Source: Mesorhizobium sp. M9A.F.Ca.ET.002.03.1.2 (lineage in GTDB: Bacteria > Pseudomonadota > Alphaproteobacteria > Rhizobiales > Rhizobiaceae). Taken from it: a DNA stretch of 64,000 nucleotides. Under the pieces are notes generated by a model. The model had not been told where the DNA came from and searched no databases. It worked only from the letters and a program-made list of their open reading frames with translations. Shown one piece after another: positions 8,754 to 17,491 of this stretch; position 1 is the first letter of the stretch; each line of letters starts with the position of its first letter. The stretch is taken from NCBI RefSeq assembly GCF_003952365.1, contig NZ_CP034443.1:6193001-6257000 (forward strand), in the 5' to 3' direction. A program made the position numbers and the translations under genes.

Positions 8754-9164
8754 TCATGGCAGGCTGGTGATGTTCAACGTCACCTGATTCCCTGGAAGGA
8801 ACGCCACCATGACGGCGACAATCATGTCGTGCATGTGCTTTTCTTCGATCAGTGTCGCCGTGCCATGGTGGTGAACTGCGATCAAAAAGCCGACTGAGTT
8901 TCTCCGAGGCCGTGGCATTCGTGCGTGCGATCGCAGAGACGATGTCGGCAACCTCGTCAGGGTCCGCTTGCAGATGAACCCGTTGATAGCATCCCTGGAG
9001 GGAAAGAAACGGTAGACATTTGCCCGGCTCATGCCGAGGGCGGGGGCGATGTCGGCCATCGACGTCTTATGGTAGCCGATGCGGCGAAAGTGCTCCTCCG
9101 CCACCTCCAAAATGCGCGCGCGCACCTCGTCGAGATCAGTTCGCATTCCGATCGGGTGATTCAT
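8754..9164 (-). pseudogene. TetR-family regulator, frameshifted and truncated
   Basis: The N-terminal helix-turn-helix is intact (VRARILEVAEEHFRRIGYHK, then TSMADIAPALGMSRANVYRFF, residues 15-55). After FICKRTL the plausible continuation, DEVADIVSAIARTNATASEK, is found only in another frame; the original frame resumes at LIAVHHHGTATLIEEKHMHD. Two compensating frameshifts are therefore present, and the ligand-binding domain ends after only ~30 further residues, next to the 25-bp tandem repeat. Intact TetR proteins have ~200 residues. It sits downstream of the RND pump genes and may once have regulated them. Sequencing error could explain the frameshifts but not the truncation. Confidence 0.72.
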
Positions 9165-9240
9165 CGATGTCCCTGGAACTGGTCAATCGGACATGCCAGG
9201 CTCGTGCGGACGATCATCTGAAACGGGTAAGATCGCGCCT

Positions 9241-9263
9241 CCCGCAGGGCAGATCCCTGCGGG
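9241..9263 (-). terminator. GC-rich hairpin after the RND operon
   Basis: CCCGCAGGG (9241-9249) and CCCTGCGGG (9255-9263) form a perfect 9-bp stem with a 5-base loop, 35 bases past the stop of the RND permease gene. There is no U-tract on the minus strand, so it may be an attenuating or RNA-stabilising hairpin rather than a classical terminator. Confidence 0.5.
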
Positions 9264-9298
9264 CGAGAAACTTGACCGGTCTCCTGCGACGACAGACC

Positions 9299-12200
9299 CT
9301 ATTCGGCGGCCAACCGCAGTTCCGGTTCCTGGGTCGAAGCCTCATGGGTCTCATCCGCCGCCGGCTTGATCCGGAACCACGCGATATACAGCGCAGGAAG
9401 GAAGAGCAGGATCAGTACCGTGCCGACCGCCGTGCCGCCGATCAGCGTATAGGCCATCGATCCCCAGAAGACGGAGTGCGTAAGCGGGATGAAGGCCAGC
9501 ACCGCTGCAAGTGCGGTCAGGATCACTGGCCTCGTGCGTTGCACCGTTGCCTCGATGACAGCGTGATAGTCGTCAAGGCCGGCCGCACGGTTCTCCTTGA
9601 TCTGTTCGGTCAGGATCAGCGTATTGCGCATCAGGATGCCGGCCAGTCCGATCAGGCCAAGAATGGCGTTGAAACCAAAGGGCTGGTTGAAGGTAAGCAG
9701 CATGGGCACGACGCCGACGAGGCCAAGCGGCGCCGTCAGCATGACCATGGCCATCGTCGAGAAGGATCGCACCTGCAGCATGATGACGATCAGCATGGCG
9801 GCGATCATGGCCGGGAAGACTTTACCCAGCGCGGTATTGGCCTTCGCAGCCTCCTCGATCGATCCGCCTATTTCGATGCGATAGCCGGCCGGAAGGGATG
9901 CGATCAGCGGCTGAAGCGCCGTCATGATCTGCTTGGAGACCTCTGGAGGCTGGGTCGCCTCATTGATGTCCGAGCGGATCGTGACGACGGGTGTGCGATC
10001 GCGCCGTTTCAGGATAGGCTCTTCCAGACGGATTTCCGAATGGCCGATCTGGTCGAGCGGAATCGAGCGGCCGTCCCGGCTCATCAATGAGAAATCCGCA
10101 ATACGTGTCGGATCCAGCCGCTCGTCGCCGGCGCTGCGTGCAACGATGGGGACATTGCGGATGTCCTCGCGGACCTGCGTGACCGGGATGCCGGTGAGGA
10201 GGAATTGCAGCTGCTGAGCCACCTCGGTCGGCGACAGGCCGATGAGGCTCAATCTATCCTGGTCCGGGACGAAGCGAAGCACGGGCGTGCGATTGCCCCA
10301 GTCGCGGTTGGCCTGCCGCACGTCCGGAACGCCTCGCATGATGCCGAGGGCCTTCGCGGATATGCTGTAGAGTTGCGCAGGATCAGGTCCCATGACCCGG
10401 AATTCGACCGGGAATGGCGTGTAAGGTCCGAACACGAGCTGTGTGACGCGCACATTGGCCTCGGGTGCGAGCCCTTGGGACATCGCCTCTCGGAGCCGAT
10501 GCTTCAAAACCTCGCGCGCCTCCGCGTCGGGTGTAAGCACGACGATCTTGGCGAACGCGGGATCAGGCAGTTCCGGCGCCATTGCGAAGAAGAAGCGGGG
10601 AGCGCCCTGGCCGACATAGCTCGTGACGATCTTGGCCTCTGGCTGGTGGTCCAGCCAGTGCTCCAGCCTCTCGACCGTAGCGGTTGTCGTCTCGATGCTG
10701 GTGCCTTCCGGCAAGCGAACCTCCACCAACACTTCGGGGCGGTCGGATGTCGGGAAGAACTGCTGTTTGAGGGAGCCCATGCCGACAACGGAAAGCGCGA
10801 AGGCAATGGCGACGATACCGGAGGTTACGAACTTGTGGCGCACCGCAAAGGTGATGAGCCGCCGCAGGCGCCGATAGTTCGGCGTGTCGTAAATCGCGTG
10901 GTGACCGCCTTCGATCGGTTTGATCGCGGGCAGCATCTTGACGCCGAGATAGGGCGTGAAAACCACCGCGACGATCCAAGAGACGATAAGGGCGAACCCC
11001 ACGACCCAAAAGATGTTGCCGGCATATTCGCCGGCCGTCGAGCGGGCGAAGCCTACGGGCAGGAACCCGGCTATCGTCACGAGCGTTCCCGACAGCATCG
11101 GCGCGGCGGTGTGGCTCCACGCATAGGCCGCCGCCCTGATGCGGTCCATGCCCTCTTCCATCTTCACCACCATCACCTCGATGGCGATGATGGCGTCGTC
11201 CACGAGAAGACCCAGCGCCAGGATGAGGGCGCCGAGCGTGATGCGGTCGAAGAACCGGCCGGTTTCCAGCATGATGAGGAACACGGCGGCGAGCGTCAGG
11301 GGGACGGCCGCCGCCACGACGATGCCGACGCGCCAGCCCATGCTGAGCAGGCTGATCAGCAGCACCACGCCGAGCGCCATCGCGAACTTCATCATGAACT
11401 CGTCAACCGCCGAGGTGATATTGACGGCTTGGTCGGACACCTTGTCGAGCGTCATCCCGAGCGGCAATGTCCGTACAATGGCCGCCGTCCTGTCCTCCAG
11501 CGCCTTGCCGAGCGCGCGACCATCCCAGCCCTCCTGCATAACCGCCGCGAGCATGATGGTCGGCTCGCCCTGGCGCCGGATGAGGTAGGTGGGAGGGTCT
11601 TCATAGCCGCGGCGGACCTCGGCGATGTCGGAGAGCTTCAGCGTCCGCCCCGCGGCGACGATCGGCGTGTCGGCGATCGCCTGGATACTGTCATAAGCGC
11701 CGTCGACCCGGATGAAGACTTGCGGCCCCTTGGTGTCGATCGAGCCCGCCGGTGTGACGGTGTTCTGCCGCTGCAGGGCGGCAACGATATCCTGTGCCGA
11801 TACGCCGAGGGTTGCCAGCTTGGCGTAGGAGAACTCGACGAATATCTGTTCGCGACGTTCACCGAGGATGTTGATCTTCTTGACGCCGGGCACGTGCAGG
11901 AGATCCTGTCGGATCGCCTCGGCCTGCCTGGCTAGCTCACGCATCGGCATGCCTTTAGCCTTCAGCGCATAAAGGGCGAAGCTGACGTCCGAATATTCGT
12001 CGTTGACGAAAGGGCCGTAGACGCCGGACGGCAGGTTGCGGGCTTCATCCCCGAGCTTCTTGCGGGCCTGGTAGAACTCGTCCTGCACGGCGGATGGCGG
12101 TGTGCTGTCCTTCAGCGTGACCGTCATATATGCATAGCCTGGCCGCGTGGTCGTCTCCACCCGGTCATACCAGGTTAGTTCCTGGAGCCGCTTCTCCAAA

Positions 12201-12403
12201 GGTTCGGCGACGAGGTCCTGCATCTCACGCGCCGTCGCGCCCGGCCACGCCGTCGTGACCGTGAGGGTCTTGATGGTGAAGTTGGGATCCTCCGCCCGGC
12301 CGAGCATAAGGAAGGCGTAAGCGCCGGCGGCCACCAGCAGGAGGATGAAGAACAGGGTGACGGCGCGCTCGCGAACGGCGATCGCGGAAAGATTGAGGTT
12401 CAT
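9299..12403 (-). CDS. RND efflux transporter, inner-membrane permease
   Basis: The 1034-residue product starts at the ATG at 12403 (MNLNLSAIAVRERAVTLFF), 2 bp after the adaptor gene stop; the longer open frame runs into the adaptor gene. It has the RND layout: TM1, a large periplasmic loop with PGATAREMQDLVAEPLE (~55-70), a TM2-6 block with the proton-relay motif GLLVDDAIIAIEVMV (~400), a second periplasmic loop, and TM8-12 with GLAGILMRNTLILTEQI. It resembles the AcrB/MexF-type superfamily and pumps hydrophobic compounds with its adaptor. An outer-membrane channel gene is not present nearby. Probably controlled by the divergent TetR at 13604. Confidence 0.94.
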   Translation of the reverse strand: MNLNLSAIAVRERAVTLFFILLLVAAGAYAFLMLGRAEDPNFTIKTLTVTTAWPGATAREMQDLVAEPLEKRLQELTWYDRVETTTRPGYAYMTVTLKDSTPPSAVQDEFYQARKKLGDEARNLPSGVYGPFVNDEYSDVSFALYALKAKGMPMRELARQAEAIRQDLLHVPGVKKINILGERREQIFVEFSYAKLATLGVSAQDIVAALQRQNTVTPAGSIDTKGPQVFIRVDGAYDSIQAIADTPIVAAGRTLKLSDIAEVRRGYEDPPTYLIRRQGEPTIMLAAVMQEGWDGRALGKALEDRTAAIVRTLPLGMTLDKVSDQAVNITSAVDEFMMKFAMALGVVLLISLLSMGWRVGIVVAAAVPLTLAAVFLIMLETGRFFDRITLGALILALGLLVDDAIIAIEVMVVKMEEGMDRIRAAAYAWSHTAAPMLSGTLVTIAGFLPVGFARSTAGEYAGNIFWVVGFALIVSWIVAVVFTPYLGVKMLPAIKPIEGGHHAIYDTPNYRRLRRLITFAVRHKFVTSGIVAIAFALSVVGMGSLKQQFFPTSDRPEVLVEVRLPEGTSIETTTATVERLEHWLDHQPEAKIVTSYVGQGAPRFFFAMAPELPDPAFAKIVVLTPDAEAREVLKHRLREAMSQGLAPEANVRVTQLVFGPYTPFPVEFRVMGPDPAQLYSISAKALGIMRGVPDVRQANRDWGNRTPVLRFVPDQDRLSLIGLSPTEVAQQLQFLLTGIPVTQVREDIRNVPIVARSAGDERLDPTRIADFSLMSRDGRSIPLDQIGHSEIRLEEPILKRRDRTPVVTIRSDINEATQPPEVSKQIMTALQPLIASLPAGYRIEIGGSIEEAAKANTALGKVFPAMIAAMLIVIMLQVRSFSTMAMVMLTAPLGLVGVVPMLLTFNQPFGFNAILGLIGLAGILMRNTLILTEQIKENRAAGLDDYHAVIEATVQRTRPVILTALAAVLAFIPLTHSVFWGSMAYTLIGGTAVGTVLILLFLPALYIAWFRIKPAADETHEASTQEPELRLAAE

Positions 12404-12405
12404 CG

Positions 12406-13518
12406 TCAGTTGCTCCCGCTTTCGGACGCAGACCTGACGCGAGCGCCCTCCTGCAGGAGATGAGCGCCGAGCGAAACAATCGCATCGCTGGAGTCCAGCC
12501 CGGAAATCACGGCGGTTTCGCTGGTCACACGAACAACCTTGACCGGCCGAAAGTGTACGGTCGAGGTGGCGCTGTCCAGAACCCAAACGCCGGTCTTGTT
12601 ACCGTCATCGAGCATAGCTCCCAGCGGCACCTGGACTTCCGGCTTGCCAGCCTGGCTTGCAAGCCGAATGGTTACCGTCGAGCCAAGCGGTGCAGCCGAG
12701 GCCACACCATCGAGCACATAGCGGGCCTCATAGGTGCGGGTCTGGGGATCGGCTGAGTCCGACAACTGCCGGAGATGTGCTGCATAGCGACCCCCTTCGC
12801 CCCCATACACGATGGCCTCGGCCACCGAGTCGATTGCCGGCCGGATCGTTTCGGGAAGCGCGACCACCGCTTCGCGGGGGCCGGCCTGGGCAAGCCGCAC
12901 GACTGTTTGGCCGGCAGATACGACCTGCCCCGGCTCGCCAAGCGTATCGACCACCGTTCCATCCGCGTCCGCCACCAGGAGCGAGTAAGTCGCCTCATTC
13001 TCGGCGACCCGTGCTTCGGCTTCGGCGGCGGCGAGCTGTGCCGTCGCGGTATCCAGCGCGGTCTTCGCCTGCTCGTAACGCTGCGGGGTTGCAGCCAATC
13101 CGTTCTTAACCAGAACAGCATAACGCCTCTCGTCGGCACTCGCCTGAACCAGGACAGCGCGTGCTGCAGCGACGGCGTTGCGCTTCGCCGTAAGCGCAAG
13201 GCGAAGGTCGGAGTCATCGATCCGCATCAGCGGCTGACCGGCTTTGACCTGCTGACCGGCATTTACAAGCCGTTCCACGATCTTGCCGGCGACGCGAAAA
13301 CCGAGATCGCTCTGCACCCTCGCCCCTATGAGACCGGTAAAGCTGCGCGCAGAACCGGTGACTTGCTCAGGTGTCATCAGTCTGACGATCTGAGGATCCT
13401 GCCTCGGGTCGATGGCGGCGGAGGCCGCCTGCGTCCGATCGGAAAGTGTCACGAATGCCAGCGCCGCTGACACCGCGATCAGGCTCGCCCCTATCACAAT
13501 AACCGGTCTCTTTTTCAT
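12406..13518 (-). CDS. RND efflux periplasmic adaptor (membrane fusion protein)
   Basis: The 370-residue product has an N-terminal membrane anchor/signal (residues 5-25). The HlyD/AcrA lipoyl domain halves are LGFRVAGKIVERLVNAGQQV (about 72-91) and a second half around ADADGTVVDTLGEPGQVVSAG. They are separated by a helical hairpin rich in Ala (AAARAVLVQASADERRYAVL). A beta-barrel and membrane-proximal domain follow. It bridges the RND permease and an outer-membrane channel. The stop is 2 bp before the permease ATG, so the two genes form one operon, transcribed away from the TetR gene at 13604. Confidence 0.92.
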   Translation of the reverse strand: MKKRPVIVIGASLIAVSAALAFVTLSDRTQAASAAIDPRQDPQIVRLMTPEQVTGSARSFTGLIGARVQSDLGFRVAGKIVERLVNAGQQVKAGQPLMRIDDSDLRLALTAKRNAVAAARAVLVQASADERRYAVLVKNGLAATPQRYEQAKTALDTATAQLAAAEAEARVAENEATYSLLVADADGTVVDTLGEPGQVVSAGQTVVRLAQAGPREAVVALPETIRPAIDSVAEAIVYGGEGGRYAAHLRQLSDSADPQTRTYEARYVLDGVASAAPLGSTVTIRLASQAGKPEVQVPLGAMLDDGNKTGVWVLDSATSTVHFRPVKVVRVTSETAVISGLDSSDAIVSLGAHLLQEGARVRSASESGSN

Positions 13519-13540
13519 GCCCTTCGCCTCGCGCCAAAAT

Positions 13541-13587
13541 AGATTGCACCCACACTCTATATCTGATATAGATTACGAATGCAATCT
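13541..13587. promoter_or_regulatory. nested palindromes between divergent efflux and tetR genes, probable TetR operator
   Basis: In the 85-bp gap between the adaptor gene and tetR there are two nested inverted repeats. The inner one is TCTATATCTGATATAGA (13556-13572), with 8-bp perfect arms around one base. The outer pair is AGATTGCA (13541-13548) and TGCAATCT (13580-13587). A TetR dimer binding here would control both divergent promoters. Confidence 0.8.
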
Positions 13588-13603
13588 AAAAAAGGAGATG
13601 ACG

Positions 13604-14209
13604 ATGCGCGTGAGTCGCATTCAGGCCGCGGAGAACCGCGAAACGGTGATCAATGTGGCAAGCCGCCTTTTCCGGGAGCACGGCTTTGACGGCATCGGCC
13701 TTAAGGACCTGATGAAGGGCGCCGGGCTGACCCAAGGCGCTTTCTACAAACAGTTCGCGTCAAAGGAGGACCTGGCGGCGCAGGCGTCGAGACGGGCGAT
13801 GGAGAGCGCCACCCACCGATGGGCGGAAGCGACTGCGGCGAAACCCGAGGATCCGCTTGGTGCAGTAGTCGCGTTCTACCTCAGTACCGGACATCGCGAA
13901 GAAAGGATGGACGGCTGCCCGGTTGTGGCGCTCGGCTCGGATGCTGCCAGGCAGGGCAGCGACGTGAAAGCGTCATTCGAAGCCGGGATCAGGGAATACC
14001 TCGATCTGCTCGGTAGTTGGGTTGGCGATGCCCACGGCGAGGAGCCCAGCGACAAGGCCATGGCCATTCTCTCGACCATGGTCGGTGCAGTCGTCCTCTC
14101 ACGGGCCGTCAACGACGAGCATCTGTCAAAGCAGTTCCTGCGAGCGGCCACCGAGAGCGTGCGGATGGGGTCGTCTGCCAGCGATGCTCAACGAGGACCG
14201 CTACCATGA
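13604..14209 (+). CDS. TetR-family regulator of the divergent RND pump
   Basis: The 201-residue product starts at the ATG with AAAGGAG 6 bases upstream; an ATG at 13598 is less well placed. The N-terminal HTH spans about residues 10-55 (ENRETVINVASRLFREHGFD, LKDLMKGAGLTQGAFYKQFA). The C-terminal domain, with DGCPVVALGSDAAR, resembles the subgroup that governs AcrAB/RND or electrophile-response genes. It is divergent from the efflux operon and shares an 85-bp palindromic control region with it. The stop overlaps the next start (ATGA). Confidence 0.88.
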   Translation: MRVSRIQAAENRETVINVASRLFREHGFDGIGLKDLMKGAGLTQGAFYKQFASKEDLAAQASRRAMESATHRWAEATAAKPEDPLGAVVAFYLSTGHREERMDGCPVVALGSDAARQGSDVKASFEAGIREYLDLLGSWVGDAHGEEPSDKAMAILSTMVGAVVLSRAVNDEHLSKQFLRAATESVRMGSSASDAQRGPLP

Positions 14210-14695
14210 CGACGGATTCTCCAACCGAAGCGCGCAGCGCAACTGCCTCTATCTCCGAGTTGGCGGGATACTCCGGGCTCGAGCTCGTTGCGAGGCTGGC
14301 TGACGGGAGCATCCGTCGCCCAGCGATGGCGGAGACGTTCCCCTTCACCTTGCCCCCCTGAGGCAGGTAAGGTCGAACTCCGAGCCACCCCTGAGTCGCG
14401 CTTTTGCAATCTGACGAATACCGTCCACGGCGGCTGGATCATGACGATGCTCGACACCGCCATGGCTCTTGCTGCACAGACCACTCTTTCGGCTGGCGAA
14501 ATCTGTCCGTCACACGAAACCACCGCCAAATTTGTCCGCCCGATATTCATCGATTCCGGCGTTATGCACGTCATCGGCCATGTGGTTTCGCGCGGCCGGA
14601 CCGTCATCACGCTGGAAGGCAGGATCGAGGATGCCGAAGGCAGGCTCCACGCCCATGGCACGTCTACATGCCTGGTCGTGAGCAGGAAGCCGTGA
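14206..14695 (+). pseudogene. PaaI-like hotdog thioesterase, frameshifted in a C-run
   Basis: Translation from ATG 14206 (ATGA overlap with tetR) gives an N-terminal part ending at ..FPFTLPP and then TGA at 14356. The same similarity continues in the +1 frame as PEAGKVELRATPESRF, followed by NTVHGGWIMTMLDTAMALAA with the hotdog-fold HGG motif, to the stop at 14695. The shift falls in a run of six C (14353-14358); one C fewer restores a single ~162-residue acyl-CoA thioesterase. It is either a true null allele, phase variation at the homopolymer, or a sequencing error. The cotranscribed TetR gene may have controlled it. Confidence 0.8.
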
Positions 14696-14915
14696 TGTCC
14701 GCGCTTTCGATTAGGCACCAATACGGTGCGCCGCACGGCATTGAGCCAGCGCTGGCAGCGCACCCGAACCGATTGATCAGCGCGGTGTTCGGCTCGGCCA
14801 TCGAGAACCCGAAAGAAGCCGCAAGCAATATCTTGTTGTGAGCGACGCTATTGCGAGTGGCGGTTTTCCCCCAGGATTGCCATTCGCAAGCAGGTCGCTT
14901 TGGAGGAGAAGTCAA

Positions 14916-15374
14916 ATGCTATACAGTTACATTGTCGAGAAAGAAATCCGAAAGACCTTCGGCCACGTTAACAACCATCGCTGGGATGAGGCGGTGAAAG
15001 CAGTCGCGCCGCATGTCCATCACCGCGTTTCCGGTGCCCACGCGCTTGATGGTGAGCGCCATGACAAAGAAGCCCTACGCCGCTGGTTTGAGCGCCTCGG
15101 CCGCGTCCTACCCACCCTCAATCTCACGGTCAACAATATCTGGGTGAAGGGCTGGCCGTGGAATACCACCGTGTTTGCCCAGTGGGACGGCACCGCAACG
15201 CTGCTCAACAGCGACGCGTCTTACGCCAACCGTGGTCTCCATGTGTTCACTCTGCGGTGGGGCAGAGTCCATGCACTCGAGGAATTTCAAGATTCACAAG
15301 CAGCGGCCCGCGCTCTTGCCGCCCAAGCGGCAGCTGGCCTCGAAGAAGCTGTCGCCGAACAAATTGTAAGCTAG
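14916..15374 (+). CDS. SnoaL/NTF2-like protein
   Basis: The 152-residue product starts at the ATG with GGAGGAG 9 bases upstream; the frame extends to 14838, but that part has no ribosome-binding site. The pattern NNHRWDEAVKAVAPHVHHRV, then ALDGERHDKEALRRWFERL and VFAQWDGTATL with a terminal GLHVFTLRWGRVHALEEFQD strand, fits a SnoaL-like cone fold (ketosteroid-isomerase/NTF2 superfamily). Substrate unknown. It lies between a frameshifted thioesterase and a destroyed oxidoreductase, in a region that is losing genes, yet its own frame is intact. Confidence 0.75.
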   Translation: MLYSYIVEKEIRKTFGHVNNHRWDEAVKAVAPHVHHRVSGAHALDGERHDKEALRRWFERLGRVLPTLNLTVNNIWVKGWPWNTTVFAQWDGTATLLNSDASYANRGLHVFTLRWGRVHALEEFQDSQAAARALAAQAAAGLEEAVAEQIVS

Positions 15375-15630
15375 CCGAAGCGTAGTCAGAGCTCCGCGCT
15401 TTTGAGCGTGCTCGTGGCGCAGGTCCTGCGTTTGCGGCAACGCGCCAGCGGAGCCGCCTATACACGTACGCCATTCGAAGACAGTCTCGGATCAGGTGCT
15501 TGATATCTATGACGCTGCGCGCGCTGGCATGAAAGTAGCCGTGCGGAAGGCGATGGAAAAGGCGATGCGCCCGAAATGGTAGCCAAGACGGTCTTGAAAG
15601 CAGCGACCGATCCCGCTCCGAAGAGATGTT

Positions 15631-16100
15631 ATGCGGAAGATCGGAATCATCGGTGCTGGAAATATCGGCGCCACGTTGGCGCGAAAGCTTGCCGCTAGCC
15701 GCCATCAGGTCAAGCTCGCCAATTCGAAGGGGCGGCAAGCCTGAAAGCCTCTGGGTCAGCGAGCGGATCGGCGGCCCGGTTGTCAAAGCAACCGAATGGG
15801 GCACCTGGACGTATCGCCATTCCGGTCGCGGGGGGACACCCGAAGGCCAAGACGACGGCCGTGGCCCAGGTCGGGGCAACGGTTTTGACCCACTGGACTC
15901 GGGGAGCATCGTCGACTCTTGGCGTCAGCAGCCCGGCACTCCTGCCTATTGCACGGAACCGTCAGCGAACGAGCTGAAATCGGCGCTGCAATCGACCGAC
16001 AGGTCGCGCGCGCCAGGCAATCGTGACGCTCTGATCAGGGAATTCATGACAGCCGGCGACAAGCTCACCCGTCGCCCACAACCGAGCCGCGACTGCGTGA
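15631..16100 (+). pseudogene. NADP/F420-type oxidoreductase remnant (PF03807-like), multiply frameshifted with an internal deletion
   Basis: Frame 1 from ATG 15631 encodes a clear Rossmann start (RKIGIIGAGNIGATLARKLA, ending ..VKLANSKG). Frame 2 then gives GGKPESLWVSERIGGPVVKA, frame 3 gives NGAPGRIAIPVAGGHPKAK, frame 2 again gives GSIVDSWRQQPGTPAYCTE and NRDALIREFMTAGDKLT, and frame 3 ends VAHNRAATA-stop at 16100. The pieces are in the right order for an NADP oxidoreductase with coenzyme-F420-dependent fold. About 60-70 codons are missing between SKG and GGK. Four frame changes plus a deletion make this a genuine pseudogene. Confidence 0.85.
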
Positions 16101-16441
16101 TCATCGAACCTTCAAATGCCGAAGGGGTAGAGGGCACGACCAATGCCGCCACCGGATTGAAAGTTCAGACCCCGCGAGGCGAAGCTTGCCCTTCCATGAG
16201 CGTTATCCGAGCTAACAAAGTCCCTCGGTGGGCCAAGCAACACCGTCGCCGATCCATAGTTTGGATCATCGCCCTCGTCATTGGTGCTTCAGTATCAAAT
16301 TGATCTTTACATGATCGAGCACGGCGGCCTTATGCGCGGATTGCGGAGGCGATATGACCCGCCTTTATTATCCAATTTTGGTAGCCAAAGCCGGTCGAGC
16401 GTTCCGATGAGAGCTCTACATTGGGTTCACTTTACGAACGC

Positions 16442-17491
16442 CTAGCGTCCGAGTGCTTCGACACGATTAATCAGAGTTGAAGCAAGCCGGGTTGATGCGC
16501 CAGCAGCCATCATCATCTGCTTGAGGACCATCCATTCCAGCGTCCATGCAGCGCCCGAGCGTTCCTGTTCATGGATGACAGCGTGATGCACCGCAGAGAG
16601 TTGCGTGGCATTGTATCGGGCGAGCGTAACAAGCACTTCGGCATCGACCGGGTTTTGCTTGTTCGGCATAGCGGAGGAAGAGCCGCCGCTGGAAAGCTCG
16701 ATCTCGTCGCCTGCTTGCGCCGTTAGCGCTATGTCCTGGCCGAATTTTCCGAGACCGCCCGTGACCAGTGACAGCCAGCCGGCGAGTTCGGCGACCCGGT
16801 CGCGCTGGCCGTGCCATTGCGGCGCGTCGGCAAGACCAAGCCGGGCTGCGAGCGCCGCGCGAACGGTGAGGCCTTTTTCGCCGAAGGCGTCCAGCGTTCC
16901 GGCCGCACCGCCGAATTGGATGACGCCGGTCGATCGGCGGACCGTTTCCAGCCGCTCGATATGACGCAGGAGCGGTGCGCGCCAGCTTTCGATCCGGTCG
17001 GCGGCGCGGATGGGCCTTGCCGGCTGCATGCGGGTGTGACCCGTCAGCAGCCGCTCACCGAAGCGGCCGGAAAGATGGGCAAAAGCCGATGCAAGCGCTG
17101 CGAGGCGTTGCTCCAGTAGATCGAGACATGCGCCCGCGCGAAGCACGAACGCGGTATCGATCACGTCCTGGCTGGTCGCGCCGGAATGCACATGTTTTGA
17201 ATACGGCTCTTCGACCGCTTGCCTCATCTGCCGCACCAGATCCGGCACCACGACGCCGTCGCGCGCCGTGCCTGCCTTTAGCCTCGCCATGTCCGGCCAG
17301 AACGTTGCCAATGCGTGGGCGATGGCGGCTGCGGCCTCGGCTGGAATGAAACCGTTCTCCGCTTCGACTTCGGCAAGCGCCACCTCGAAGCCGATCATCG
17401 CAGTGATCTCGGCTCCGACGCCGAGCAGCGACGCCATCTCCTCATCGCCGACGAGGCCAGAAAGGAAAGGATGATCGAAGGCCGAGATCAT
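16442..17491 (-). CDS. pcaB: 3-carboxy-cis,cis-muconate cycloisomerase
   Basis: The 349-residue product belongs to the fumarase/aspartase superfamily. Its signature GSSSAMPNKQNP lies at about residues 269-280, with SGATSQDVIDTA at about 103-114 and GHTRMQPARP at about 151-160. PcaB converts 3-carboxymuconate to 4-carboxymuconolactone in the protocatechuate branch of the beta-ketoadipate pathway. It is shorter than the ~450-residue enzymes of pseudomonads but matches the ~350-residue form common in rhizobia. It overlaps pcaG by 4 bp and is the last gene of the minus-strand quinate/protocatechuate operon. Confidence 0.95.
   Translation of the reverse strand: MISAFDHPFLSGLVGDEEMASLLGVGAEITAMIGFEVALAEVEAENGFIPAEAAAAIAHALATFWPDMARLKAGTARDGVVVPDLVRQMRQAVEEPYSKHVHSGATSQDVIDTAFVLRAGACLDLLEQRLAALASAFAHLSGRFGERLLTGHTRMQPARPIRAADRIESWRAPLLRHIERLETVRRSTGVIQFGGAAGTLDAFGEKGLTVRAALAARLGLADAPQWHGQRDRVAELAGWLSLVTGGLGKFGQDIALTAQAGDEIELSSGGSSSAMPNKQNPVDAEVLVTLARYNATQLSAVHHAVIHEQERSGAAWTLEWMVLKQMMMAAGASTRLASTLINRVEALGR

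Noticed and set aside
10205..11935. 576-codon open frame antisense to the RND permease
   Set aside because: The sequence is low complexity (His/Asp/Arg runs) and the opposite strand has a complete RND protein.
14695..14841. Possible 48-codon gene after the thioesterase (TGATG overlap)
   Set aside because: Start overlap only; no recognisable product and poor composition, and the next gene has its own ribosome-binding site.
15406..15581. Frame ending VSDQVLDIYDAARAGMK and RKAMEKAMRPKW
   Set aside because: It reads like protein but has no start or ribosome-binding site and no family; it may be another remnant, but I cannot support it.
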